Shown here piece after piece: positions 24,813-33,663 of a DNA stretch of 47,580 nucleotides; position 1 is the stretch's first letter; each line of letters opens with the position of its first letter. This DNA is from a virus: positions 1 through 47,580 of the IMG/VR virus record IMGVR_UViG_3300009152_000066; one strand, 5' to 3'. The notes below the pieces were generated by a model. The model was not told the origin of the DNA. It was given only the letters and a program-made list of their open reading frames with translations, and did not search any database. The translations under genes were made by a program, and so were the position numbers.

Positions 24813-25504
24813 CAACAATTTATAACTGTGATAAATATCTAGAAAGATGTTTAAACAGTATAAAATATCAAAATTACAAATCTTGGATATGTTACTTGCT
24901 AAACGATTTATCAACTGATAACTCAAAACAAATAGCAGAAAAATACTGTTACGAAGATTCAAGATTTGTATTGGTTGACAACGATAAAAAATATTACCAA
25001 CCTGGAAATTATGATCAAATACTAAGGTCAAATTTGGTTAAGGATGATGATATAGTTGTAGAGGTTGATGGGGATGATTGGTTGGCGACTCCTGAAGCTT
25101 TCTCCAAGATTGTAGCCAAGCATACAGAGGGATATCTCATTACTCATGGTAGCTTTGTCTATTCAGATGGAAGGCCAGGGTTCTCTAAACCATTCTCAGT
25201 TGATCAGCTTAGAGTGTCTATAGCTAATGCAACTCACTTGCGCAGTTGGAGGGCAAAACTGTGGAAAAATATAAAACGTGAGGACCTTTTCGTTAATGGG
25301 TGGTATGCTGAGACTGCTGGTGATGTGTTTTTTATGTTACCAATGTTAGAGATGGCAGGAGATAATAGGATTGTTCACATATCAGATGTTTTATATGTAT
25401 ACAATGAAACTAACCCGATAAATGACCATAAAGTTAATTTACATAAACAATTGATTTATGCATCAATTGGCAGATCAATTAAGAAATACGAAGAGATATC
25501 ATAA
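24791..25504 (+). CDS. Family 2 glycosyltransferase (GT-A fold)
   Basis: A 237-aa protein with the GT2 start IIVLTTIYNCDKYLERCLNSI, NDLSTDNS around residue 38, and the metal/nucleotide motif VEVDGDDW around 90-97. It overlaps the upstream gene by 22 bases and ends in TAATG with the next. It transfers a sugar from a nucleotide donor; donor and acceptor are unknown. Confidence 0.85.
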   Translation: MERIIVLTTIYNCDKYLERCLNSIKYQNYKSWICYLLNDLSTDNSKQIAEKYCYEDSRFVLVDNDKKYYQPGNYDQILRSNLVKDDDIVVEVDGDDWLATPEAFSKIVAKHTEGYLITHGSFVYSDGRPGFSKPFSVDQLRVSIANATHLRSWRAKLWKNIKREDLFVNGWYAETAGDVFFMLPMLEMAGDNRIVHISDVLYVYNETNPINDHKVNLHKQLIYASIGRSIKKYEEIS

Positions 25505-26247
25505 TGAGTATTGTAGAAAATTCTAATTTACAAAATATAGATGATGTAAAAGTATCTATAGCCATACCAACTTACACAGATCAGACTCAAGATGGATACA
25601 AAAATTTATTAGTTCTTATTAATTCCATAGAACTTCAAAATCATAAAAATTTAGAAATTGTAATATCCGATCATAGTTTAGAATCCAATGACATAGAACT
25701 TTACTGCAACAGTAAAAATATTAAGTTAGACATAAAATATTTTAGAAATTTAGAAGATAAAGGATTTTGGCCCTCTAATTTAAATAACGCTATTAAACAT
25801 TGTTCTGGGCAATTAATAAAACTCATGCTACAGGATGACTTCTTTATTTCTCCTTTTAGTTTAACTAGAATAGTAGAATCATACCTAGAAAATAAATTTA
25901 GTTGGGCAGCAGTAGGGGCTCTCCACACAAGAGATTACAAAACTTACTACAATAAAATAATTCCACATTACAGTGATGAAGTTTATCTAGGAATTAATAA
26001 ACTTGGGGGGCCTAGCTGCATAGTTATAAAAAATGATAATGAAAAACTTTACTTTGATAAGTATTTAAATTGGATGGGAGACTGTGATTATTACCGAAAA
26101 ATGAACGAAAAATATGGAGCACCTCATATAATACAGGATCCTTTAATAGCTTACAAACAGTGGTATGGTCAGTTTTCAAATACCATGTCAAATGAAGTAA
26201 AAAATAAAGAAATGGATTTAGTAAGGAGTAAATATGAGAAAAGATAA
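25504..26247 (+). CDS. Family 2 glycosyltransferase (GT-A fold)
   Basis: A 247-aa protein. VSIAIPTYTDQTQDGYKNLL is the GT2 N-terminus, ISDHSLESND follows, and LMLQDDFFIS is the DxD-like region. It lies in tandem with another GT2 and overlaps the RfbH-like gene by 14 bases. It may add the sugar made by the downstream enzymes, but this cannot be shown. Confidence 0.82.
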   Translation: MSIVENSNLQNIDDVKVSIAIPTYTDQTQDGYKNLLVLINSIELQNHKNLEIVISDHSLESNDIELYCNSKNIKLDIKYFRNLEDKGFWPSNLNNAIKHCSGQLIKLMLQDDFFISPFSLTRIVESYLENKFSWAAVGALHTRDYKTYYNKIIPHYSDEVYLGINKLGGPSCIVIKNDNEKLYFDKYLNWMGDCDYYRKMNEKYGAPHIIQDPLIAYKQWYGQFSNTMSNEVKNKEMDLVRSKYEKR

Positions 26248-27523
26248 AATTAGAAAGTTCTTAGATTTCATGGAAGAATCAGAAAATTCTTTCATACCTC
26301 AATTTTGTCATAATTTAAAAAGTGACAATAAAGTATACTATGGGGGTCCTTACTTTGACAAGGAAGAGTTAGTTGAAGCAATTGATTCTCTTATTTTTGG
26401 AAAATGGTTCTCTAGTGGTCAAAAGGTAAATGATTTTGAAATAAAATTTTCCAGCGAACTTGGGATAAAGCACTCTCTAATGGTGAACTCTGGTAGTTCG
26501 GCCAATCTAGTCGCCATTTCAGCAGCAAAAAAGTATTATGGGTGGAATGACGGGGATGAGATAATTTTAGCGGTGGTGGGATTCCCTACTACGTTGAACC
26601 CCATATTACAGAATAATTTAAAACCAGTTTTTGTTGACATAGAGTTTTCAACTTTAAACTTTGATTTGGATTTATTGGAAAAATCAATAACTCCTAAGAC
26701 AAGAGCAATATTTGTTAGCCCAGTTCTAGGGAACCCGCCAGATATTGATAGAATCGTGTCCATCTGTGATAAGCATAAAATAGTTCCAATATTAGATTGC
26801 TGCGATTCTCTCGGGTCTAAGTGGAATGGCAGGCATCTAGCTGAGTATTTTGATATATCAACCTACTCGTTCTACCCTGCACACCATATAACCACTGGAG
26901 AAGGCGGAATGGTCTGCTCCAACAACGAGGACCTAATACGCATGGCAAGAAGCTTTGCTTGGTGGGGCCGAGGGTGCTACTGTGTTGGAACTCAAAATCT
27001 AGCACCAAGAGGCATTTGTGGTAAGAGGTTTGATAACTGGATACCCGAGCTAGACTATGTGATAGATCATAAATACCTATTTAATCAAATAGGATATAAT
27101 TTAAAACCATTAGACTTGCAAGGAGCTATAGGTCTTGTGCAGTTATCTAAGTTACCAGATATTCATACCAAAAGAATAGATAACCATAGAAAGATAGTTT
27201 CCATATTATCAAAAATAAATGGAATATCTTTTGGATCTGTGTTGCCTAACTCAGAAGTTTCTTGGTTCGGCGTCCCGGTTATTTGTGAAAATAATAAAAT
27301 AAAGTCTAAGTTAGTTGAACATTTTGAAAAGAACGGTGTTCAAACTAGAAACTATTTTGCTGGCAACATCTTGTTTCAACCTGCATATCGTCACCTAGGG
27401 CAACCATTTGACTACCCTGAGGCTAATAAAGTCCTTAGCTTAGTCTTCTTTCTAGGATGCTCACCAACCATAGATGATAATAAACTAAAATATTTGGAGT
27501 CAATAGTTAATGAATTCAATTAG
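26234..27523 (+). CDS. rfbH: RfbH/E1-like PMP- and Fe-S-dependent sugar 3-dehydrase
   Basis: A 429-aa DegT-fold protein (RfbH is about 437 aa). The catalytic Lys of aminotransferases is His: SFYPAHHITTGEGG places H217 there, the hallmark of 3-deoxygenating enzymes such as RfbH/E1 and ColD. Cys190-x57-Cys248-x-Cys250-x11-Cys262 follows the E1 [2Fe-2S] ligand order except for a longer last spacer (x7 in E1), so E1/RfbH is favoured over ColD. It would remove the 3-hydroxyl of CDP-4-keto-6-deoxyglucose on the way to 3,6-dideoxyhexoses. No E3 reductase or CDP-glucose genes are in the window; the host may supply them. AAGGAG precedes its ATG. Confidence 0.85.
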   Translation: MRKDKIRKFLDFMEESENSFIPQFCHNLKSDNKVYYGGPYFDKEELVEAIDSLIFGKWFSSGQKVNDFEIKFSSELGIKHSLMVNSGSSANLVAISAAKKYYGWNDGDEIILAVVGFPTTLNPILQNNLKPVFVDIEFSTLNFDLDLLEKSITPKTRAIFVSPVLGNPPDIDRIVSICDKHKIVPILDCCDSLGSKWNGRHLAEYFDISTYSFYPAHHITTGEGGMVCSNNEDLIRMARSFAWWGRGCYCVGTQNLAPRGICGKRFDNWIPELDYVIDHKYLFNQIGYNLKPLDLQGAIGLVQLSKLPDIHTKRIDNHRKIVSILSKINGISFGSVLPNSEVSWFGVPVICENNKIKSKLVEHFEKNGVQTRNYFAGNILFQPAYRHLGQPFDYPEANKVLSLVFFLGCSPTIDDNKLKYLESIVNEFN

Positions 27524-28322
27524 TGTATTTGGGGGGAGTGGCTTTATCGGGTCTACCTATTGCAAGCAATTTCCCTCTAAAGTAATACCAAGAAATGATT
27601 TAATTTCCGAAACACCGGATATTTTATACTTTATAAGCACGGTAGATAATTATAATGTTTTAGATGATGTTACTTTAGATATAGAAACAAATTTAATTCA
27701 TTTGATGAAAGTTCTAGATGCAAATAAAGAAAATCTGAAGTGCATAAATTTTATAAGTTCTTGGTTTGTATATGGAGACACTGACTTACCCGCCAATGAG
27801 GACTCTGTATGCAAACCTAAAGGATTTTATTCAATCACAAAGAAGTGTGCTGAGGACTTACTAATCTCTTATTGTAGAACAAATAAAATAAATTATAGAA
27901 TTTTTAGACTTTCAAATGTGTATGGTAAAAATGATTTAAAAGTTTCTAAAAGAAAAAATGCTTTACAATATTTAATAAACAAAATAAAGAGCAACGAATC
28001 CATAGAGCTATATCATGGCGGAAAATTTTATAGAGATTACATGTTTGTGGATGACGTTTGCAGAGCTATAAATCATCTTTTAACTTATGGTGAACTTGAT
28101 TCCATATACAATATTGGAACTGGCGATAAGATAGAGTTTCTTGAGATAATTCAAAAAGCAATTAAACTTACTAACTCTAATTCAAAAATAATTGAAATAT
28201 TGCCCTCAGAGTTTCATCAAATAGTCCAAGTAAAAGATATAATTTTGGACGTATCAAAATTAATTAATACTGGATTTAAAAGAGGAGAAAACATATTAAA
28301 TATTTTAGATAGTTTATTATGA
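27510..28322 (+). CDS. NAD(P)-dependent sugar epimerase/reductase (SDR)
   Basis: A 270-aa extended-SDR protein. GGSGFIGS at 8-15 binds the nucleotide, and S83/S84 with Y107-SIT-K111 form the active site. It resembles nucleotide-sugar 4-reductases or epimerases. Its place directly after the RfbH-like gene (14-base overlap) suggests the next step of dideoxyhexose synthesis, as abequose or paratose synthases do. The exact product cannot be assigned from sequence. It is somewhat shorter than RfbJ (about 299 aa). Confidence 0.82.
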   Translation: MNSISVFGGSGFIGSTYCKQFPSKVIPRNDLISETPDILYFISTVDNYNVLDDVTLDIETNLIHLMKVLDANKENLKCINFISSWFVYGDTDLPANEDSVCKPKGFYSITKKCAEDLLISYCRTNKINYRIFRLSNVYGKNDLKVSKRKNALQYLINKIKSNESIELYHGGKFYRDYMFVDDVCRAINHLLTYGELDSIYNIGTGDKIEFLEIIQKAIKLTNSNSKIIEILPSEFHQIVQVKDIILDVSKLINTGFKRGENILNILDSLL

Positions 28323-29053
28323 AAAAAAATTTAGTTATTTCTATATTTGATTACAATCCTGATTGGATAAAATTTTTAAATGATGATATTAAAATTTTTT
28401 TATACAGGAAAGGTGGTCAAAAACAAAGATTTGATGAAATAATTTTAGATACAAATGTTGGGAGAGATGTCCACACATTCTTTAAACATATATGCTTGAA
28501 TTATGAATCTCTATCGGATATAACTTTTTTTTGCCAAGACTTTCCGTTCGACCATTGGGAGAATATTATTGAAACTATAAATGGAGATTTAGATATAATT
28601 AGTAAAAATGCCCAAATTTCCATGGGTGGTTATTTTGGTTACCACAATAATACTTATGATTCTACTGGTGGGAAAGGAACTATACTTCAAAAGTATGGGA
28701 TAGAAAAAATTAGGGGGAGTGGAGCCTGGGGCATGTTTCCTTCGACCCATCACCATGGCGGAGTCTGTATTAGATGTAACTGGAAAGGATCTCCGCAGCA
28801 CAATCATGAAGATTTAAATTTAAACTATTGGTTTAAAAAATTTTTTAAAAATGAAATCCCAGGATATTATGAATTTATTCCTGGAGGACATTTTGGTGTG
28901 ACTGAAAATCAAGTGAAATTAAGGAAAAAAGTTTTTTATGATGAAATCGTAAAATTTTTAGAAACTGATCCCCTTGCACCTTGGATAATAGAAAGGTTAG
29001 AAGGTTATATTTTTAACCCATCTTACGAAGAGTTAGATATTTTTAAAGGATAA
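28319..29053 (+). CDS. DUF3431-like protein, probable glycosyltransferase-related
   Basis: A 244-aa protein. The N-terminal pattern (ISIFDYNPDWIKFL, then TNVGRDVHTFFKHICLNYESL and TFFCQDFPFDHW) and the late PGGHFGVTENQVKLR and FYDEIVKFL fit DUF3431, a family found near glycosyltransferases in eukaryotes and bacteria; biochemistry is not established. It overlaps the SDR gene by four bases. It probably acts in the same glycan pathway. Confidence 0.6.
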   Translation: MKKNLVISIFDYNPDWIKFLNDDIKIFLYRKGGQKQRFDEIILDTNVGRDVHTFFKHICLNYESLSDITFFCQDFPFDHWENIIETINGDLDIISKNAQISMGGYFGYHNNTYDSTGGKGTILQKYGIEKIRGSGAWGMFPSTHHHGGVCIRCNWKGSPQHNHEDLNLNYWFKKFFKNEIPGYYEFIPGGHFGVTENQVKLRKKVFYDEIVKFLETDPLAPWIIERLEGYIFNPSYEELDIFKG

Positions 29054-29058
29054 TTAAT

Positions 29059-29904
29059 ATGAAGATCTATGATTGCTTTCAATTTTTTAATGAATTAGAT
29101 ATATTAGAAATAAGGTTAAACACTTTAAATGATTTTGTAGATTATTTTGTTTTGGTTGAATCGACTGTTACTTTTTCTGGGAAGTCTAAACCTTTATATT
29201 ATCAAGATAACAAACATAGATTTAATAAATTTTCTGATAAAATTATTCATGTTGTTGTTGATGATACTCCAAATCAAAATCCGTTTGAAAGAGATGTTTT
29301 TCAAAAGAATTGCATAATTAGGGGATTGCAAAATTGTAAAGATGAGGATGTCATTATCACCAGCGATGTCGATGAAATTCCTAATCCAAAATATTTATCA
29401 ACATTGATAAATAATTGCCCTGACAATAAAGTTTATCACTTTGCACAAAATTTATTTTATTATTTTTTAAATTTAAAAGAGATATCTGGCAATTTATTGT
29501 CTTACACAGGGGAATTTGATGGTGTGATTGAGAAGAAATGGCTTGGTTCTAAATTATGTAAGTTTAAATTTTTAAAAGACAAGCCAGTAAGCATATTGAG
29601 GCACCCCGAGATGAAGAGTGTTGGTATTAGAGTTCCTGATGGTGGGTGGCACTTTACTTACGTTGGAAGTGACGGGAGTATGACTCAAGAACAAAAAATT
29701 TCTCACAAGATTGAATCTGCTGCACATCAAGAATTTAATAATTATTCAATTAAGAGCAGAATTGTTGACAATATAAACTCTAATAAAGATATCTTTTATC
29801 GACCTTCTAAATTTAAAGTTGTTGAAGTTGATAAGTCATTCCCAGATTATATTGTAAACAATAAAGATAAATACAAATATATAATTAAAGATAATGATAG
29901 TTAA
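29059..29904 (+). CDS. Family 17 glycosyltransferase-like protein
   Basis: A 281-aa protein. Its opening (IYDCFQFFNELDILEIRL), VLVESTVTFSGKSKPL and ITSDVDEIPNP are GT17 signatures, the family of beta-1,4-mannosyl-glycoprotein N-acetylglucosaminyltransferase. In phages and bacteria GT17 members occur in surface-polysaccharide clusters; the acceptor is unknown. AAAGGA precedes the ATG. Confidence 0.8.
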   Translation: MKIYDCFQFFNELDILEIRLNTLNDFVDYFVLVESTVTFSGKSKPLYYQDNKHRFNKFSDKIIHVVVDDTPNQNPFERDVFQKNCIIRGLQNCKDEDVIITSDVDEIPNPKYLSTLINNCPDNKVYHFAQNLFYYFLNLKEISGNLLSYTGEFDGVIEKKWLGSKLCKFKFLKDKPVSILRHPEMKSVGIRVPDGGWHFTYVGSDGSMTQEQKISHKIESAAHQEFNNYSIKSRIVDNINSNKDIFYRPSKFKVVEVDKSFPDYIVNNKDKYKYIIKDNDS

Positions 29905-30787
29905 TGAAATAAAATACGGACAAGGCTTGGGTAATCAACTTTTTTGCTATGTTACCACAAGATGTATTTCTAAGGATAATGGATATGATTTTGGATTCTT
30001 GGGCGTTGAGTGGTTAGGGGATAAAAGATTTAATTCTAAGGGATTGTATTTTATGAATCTTGATCTTGGATTAACTCCAATAAAACCAAAAAGTTTATAT
30101 TCAGAAAAATCACTAAGAATAAAATTAAATACTTGTAACCATGATATGACTCATGGTTGTGATGTGAGATTATATGATAGAAATCTTGCGAATATCCTGG
30201 ACAACACTCTGATAGATGGATCTATGCAGGATCAAAAATATTTTTACCATCATATACAAGATATCAAACAGTGGTTAAAGGTAAAACCAGAATACGACAC
30301 CTATGAGTTTAGTAAAGAAGACCTCTGCATAATCAATTTCCGTGGCGGAGAATATGTGAATTACTCTGAGTTGTATCTTCAAAGATCTTATTGGGTAAAT
30401 GCTATTGCTAATATGCTAAAGCTAAACTCAAATATGAAGTTTAAAGTTATAACAGACGATGTAACCTCAGCAAAAAGGATGTTGCCAGAGATTGAGGCTT
30501 TTCATTTTGATATTGGTTTAGATTATGCTATTATTAAGAATGCAAAATACTTGATACTATCCAATTCTACATTTGCTTGTTTTCCTACCTTTACTAGTGA
30601 AACTGTGAAATATATTATTGCACCAAAATATTGGGCCAGACATAATGTTTCTGATGGATATTGGGCTACTGGGCAAAATTTGTATAGTAATTGGATGTGG
30701 CAAGATCGTAATGGTAAGCTGTTTAGCTATGACGAGTGTTGTGCTGAGTTTGAAGAATACAAATTAAAATCTAAAATATATGCTTGA
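29894..30787 (+). CDS. Divergent family 11 (fucosyltransferase-like) glycosyltransferase
   Basis: A 297-aa protein. YGQGLGNQLFCY is the GT11 N-terminus, DGSMQDQKYF the conserved middle, and ILSNSTFACFPT the late motif. The usual HxRRGDY motif is altered to INFRGGEYV, which lacks the second Arg and the Asp. A changed sugar preference is possible. Gmd and Fcl for GDP-fucose are encoded 3-4 kb downstream, so fucose is a plausible donor. It overlaps both neighbours slightly. Confidence 0.7.
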   Translation: MIVNEIKYGQGLGNQLFCYVTTRCISKDNGYDFGFLGVEWLGDKRFNSKGLYFMNLDLGLTPIKPKSLYSEKSLRIKLNTCNHDMTHGCDVRLYDRNLANILDNTLIDGSMQDQKYFYHHIQDIKQWLKVKPEYDTYEFSKEDLCIINFRGGEYVNYSELYLQRSYWVNAIANMLKLNSNMKFKVITDDVTSAKRMLPEIEAFHFDIGLDYAIIKNAKYLILSNSTFACFPTFTSETVKYIIAPKYWARHNVSDGYWATGQNLYSNWMWQDRNGKLFSYDECCAEFEEYKLKSKIYA

Positions 30788-31448
30788 TCTAAGTAATGTA
30801 ACTTTGTTAGCTATAACTTCAGTAAAATTTGATGAACATATAGCTTCTTTGAAGCGAAGCATGAGCCATGCAAAGTTTGCGCGAGTAGTTTTAGCAACTC
30901 ACGAAAAGCCTAAAAATCTGCCAGAAGATATTGTTTGGGAAGATATAGGGAAAAAAATTGATTATGTTCAATTTAGCGAATACTGTATTTACAACATGAC
31001 TAACCATGTCCATACTGATTTTTGCTTGCATGTTCACGACGATAGCTGGATACTAAGGCCAGATTTGTGGACTGATGAGTTTTTCAAGTATGACTATATT
31101 GGTGCTCCTTGGCCCCTCAGCTATGAAGGATTCATTGATCCTTTTGGAAGGCACATAAGAGTTGGGAATGGAGGATTCTCTTTAAGATCCAAGAAGCTGC
31201 TGGATGTCCCAAAAAAAATTAATATACCCTTCGAAGTAAACGAAGGTGATTTTTATAAACATATGAATGCTAATTCCTATAATGAAGATGGAAATATATG
31301 CGTTCACAATAGACATTTATACGAAATGATGGGTTGTAAGTTTGCTCCAATAGACATTGCAGCTAAGTTTTCAACTGAAGTTAAAGTTCCTGAGTCTGTA
31401 GAATCTTTTGGATTTCATAAAAGATTCCCATCTTGGGCAAAAATGTAA
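30780..31448 (+). CDS. DUF5672-type glycosyltransferase-like protein
   Basis: A 222-aa protein. The pattern LHVHDDSWILRPDLW, YDYIGAPWP and VGNGGFSLRSKKLL is DUF5672, a family associated with glycosyltransferases and found in viral glycan islands. FSTEVKVPES and FGFHKRFP are the usual C-terminal motifs. The HDD may be the metal-binding motif. Substrate unknown. Confidence 0.72.
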   Translation: MLDLSNVTLLAITSVKFDEHIASLKRSMSHAKFARVVLATHEKPKNLPEDIVWEDIGKKIDYVQFSEYCIYNMTNHVHTDFCLHVHDDSWILRPDLWTDEFFKYDYIGAPWPLSYEGFIDPFGRHIRVGNGGFSLRSKKLLDVPKKINIPFEVNEGDFYKHMNANSYNEDGNICVHNRHLYEMMGCKFAPIDIAAKFSTEVKVPESVESFGFHKRFPSWAKM

Positions 31449-31463
31449 TTAGGAATAAATAAT

Positions 31464-32009
31464 ATGACAAGTTCTGTAAGATTATTTTCTGCTTTTAGAA
31501 AAGATAAAAAAATTTTAGTTGAGACTGGGACATTCTTTGGCGACGGTATTGAAAGAGCATTTTCTGCTGGATTTGAGAAGGTTTTTACGTGTGATATCAA
31601 TAAAGAATATGTCGATAGTGCGATAAATAAATTTAAAGATAAAAATTTAGTTGCAAAGCATGCAACTTCCGAGGAGGCATTACCTTTATTTTTAAATGAG
31701 ATTGAAGAGCCTTCTGTTTTTTTTCTAGATGGACACTTTATGCCTTTCGATTCAGCGAGAGAAGATTTAGGCTTTGGACCAACTACAAAATTAGATAACT
31801 ATAAGCCTTGTCCATTGATTGAAGAGCTAAACATAATAAAGAATCATCACATAAAAACTCACACAATTCTTATTGATGACATACAAGATTTTTCGACTTG
31901 GGTTTTTGGTAATGTTTCAAAAAATCAAGTTTTGGAGTTAATCGCTTCAATTAATCAAAATTATAAGCATTTAACTTTTGATAATGTCTTATGTTTTTGG
32001 GTTGATTGA
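31464..32009 (+). CDS. Probable SAM-dependent methyltransferase
   Basis: A 181-aa protein. LVETGTFFGDGIERAF with VFTCDINKEYV looks like motif I and the acidic end of strand 2 of class I methyltransferases. FFLDGHF and ILIDDIQDF provide later strands. It probably O-methylates a sugar of the glycan made by this cluster; that target is inferred from position. Confidence 0.62.
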   Translation: MTSSVRLFSAFRKDKKILVETGTFFGDGIERAFSAGFEKVFTCDINKEYVDSAINKFKDKNLVAKHATSEEALPLFLNEIEEPSVFFLDGHFMPFDSAREDLGFGPTTKLDNYKPCPLIEELNIIKNHHIKTHTILIDDIQDFSTWVFGNVSKNQVLELIASINQNYKHLTFDNVLCFWVD

Positions 32010-32012
32010 TAA

Positions 32013-32903
32013 ATGAATACTACTAAAATAATAATTTGGGGACATAAATTACATTCCCATACTCATTCTTATATACACAATGCCTACTACAATACATTTA
32101 AGAAATTAGGTTATGAAACTTTTTGGTTTGATAACAATGATAACGTATCAAATTTCAATTTTAATGATTGTATTTTTCTTACAGAAGGGCAAGTAGACGC
32201 AAAAATACCTTTGAATCGTAGTTCCAGGTATATTCTTCATCACTGCAACACCAATAAGTATGAAAATTATCATTACATAAATTTGTGTAATTATGTTAAT
32301 GACTGCACTATTGGGAAATCATATAATTATGCTGGTGGCAAAGTAGAAAAGATAAATTATTTTACCTATTTTGATTCAAAGAACAAGGCTTTATATCAAC
32401 CTTGGGCTACTACCTTATTTCAGGAAGAGTTTGATGAGTTTCTACCCCTAGACCCTTCAGTTAATGAAATATACTATATTGGGACCGTTTGGGGCGAGAA
32501 CATCAACGAGATCAACAAGTTTTATAAGAGTTGTGTAGGTAAAAATAAAAAACTTGTAATAGCAAAGACTAAATCAGAAGAAGAATCTAGGGCACTTGTA
32601 AGACAGTCTTTTATTTCCTCAGATGTTAGGTTGAAGCACCACGTTGATGTGGGGTATATCCCTTGTAGAGTCTTTAAGAACATAAGTTACGGGAAGATAC
32701 CCGCGACAAACTCTAGTTATATAAGGGATTTTTTTGGTGTAAATACACTGCCTTATACATTTGATATAGAAAACTTAGTTCAATGCAACACGGACTTCTA
32801 TAATCTGCCAGAAGTAAAAGAGTTATTTCATTTCTTGTCTCATGAGGTAAGAAAGAATCATACATTTGTAAATAGAATAAATCATATTTTAGAAGTCTTA
32901 TAA
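32013..32903 (+). CDS. Probable GT-B glycosyltransferase
   Basis: A 296-aa protein of unclear family. It starts KIIIWGHKLHSHTHSY with a mixed beta/alpha domain. YIPCRVFKNISYGKIPATNSS near residue 218 resembles the donor-binding region of spore-protein-type or family 1-like transferases that end in a 'fix the sugar at the current location' motif. It lies between the methyltransferase and the fucosyltransferase genes. Confidence 0.55.
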   Translation: MNTTKIIIWGHKLHSHTHSYIHNAYYNTFKKLGYETFWFDNNDNVSNFNFNDCIFLTEGQVDAKIPLNRSSRYILHHCNTNKYENYHYINLCNYVNDCTIGKSYNYAGGKVEKINYFTYFDSKNKALYQPWATTLFQEEFDEFLPLDPSVNEIYYIGTVWGENINEINKFYKSCVGKNKKLVIAKTKSEEESRALVRQSFISSDVRLKHHVDVGYIPCRVFKNISYGKIPATNSSYIRDFFGVNTLPYTFDIENLVQCNTDFYNLPEVKELFHFLSHEVRKNHTFVNRINHILEVL

Positions 32904-32910
32904 AGCTATA

Positions 32911-33663
32911 ATGATTATCACAAAATTGCAAGGTGGGTTAGGGAATCAATTATTCCAATGGGCTGCAACGTATTCAGCTTCAAAAAAGTTAAATTGTGAT
33001 TATTTTTTTGATCTAAGTTTTTACAATAACTCTGTTGATAGACCTTTCATGCTTTCAAATTTTGATTTAAAAATTGAACAGTTTAGGGGTCATCAAGTAT
33101 CTTTAAAAATTTTAAACGATGATTTTAAATACTCACCGATTAAAGATAATTGTTTTTTGAATGGGTATTGGCAGTCTGAAAAATATTTTGTAGATCATAA
33201 GGATGATATACTGAATATTATTCTATCAAAAAACACTGAAGATAACATTAAGAGATATATTTCTAAATATCCGTGCCTTTTAGAAAACACGACTTCCTTA
33301 CATATTAGGCGGGGTGACTACAGTAAATTGGAGGATACTCATCCAATTCAATCCCTGGGATATTATCATTCCGCTTTAAATATTTTGTCTCCAAAAAATA
33401 TTTTAATTTTTTCTGATGATATTGCTTGGTGCAGAAGTAACTTAAATTTTCAGAATTGTGTATTTGTTGATGAGGAGGATGCCATATCCAGCCTATATTT
33501 GATGTCGCTATGTAAGTCTAACATAATAGCTAACAGCACTTTTAGCTGGTGGGGAGCTTGGTTAAACAAAAACAAAAGAGTTGTTGCTCCCAAAAAATGG
33601 TTTGGGATAAACGGCCCTGCTGATTGGAAGGATATCTATTGCGAGGATTGGGTGGTAATTTGA
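32911..33663 (+). CDS. Alpha-1,2-fucosyltransferase-like (GT11)
   Basis: A 250-aa GT11 protein with all classical motifs: LQGGLGNQLFQ at the N-terminus, LNGYWQSEKYF in the middle, LHIRRGDYS as the GDP-fucose-binding motif, and NSTFSWWGAWLN near the C-terminus. It fits the GDP-fucose genes that immediately follow. A TATAAT is visible right before its ATG but overlaps it, so it is not counted as a promoter. Confidence 0.9.
   Translation: MIITKLQGGLGNQLFQWAATYSASKKLNCDYFFDLSFYNNSVDRPFMLSNFDLKIEQFRGHQVSLKILNDDFKYSPIKDNCFLNGYWQSEKYFVDHKDDILNIILSKNTEDNIKRYISKYPCLLENTTSLHIRRGDYSKLEDTHPIQSLGYYHSALNILSPKNILIFSDDIAWCRSNLNFQNCVFVDEEDAISSLYLMSLCKSNIIANSTFSWWGAWLNKNKRVVAPKKWFGINGPADWKDIYCEDWVVI

Noticed and set aside
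33624-33659. ATG start of GDP-fucose synthase at 33624
   Set aside because: It adds 12 residues not typical of the family. The TTG at 33660 gives the canonical MKILLTGANG start and a TTGA overlap with the upstream stop.
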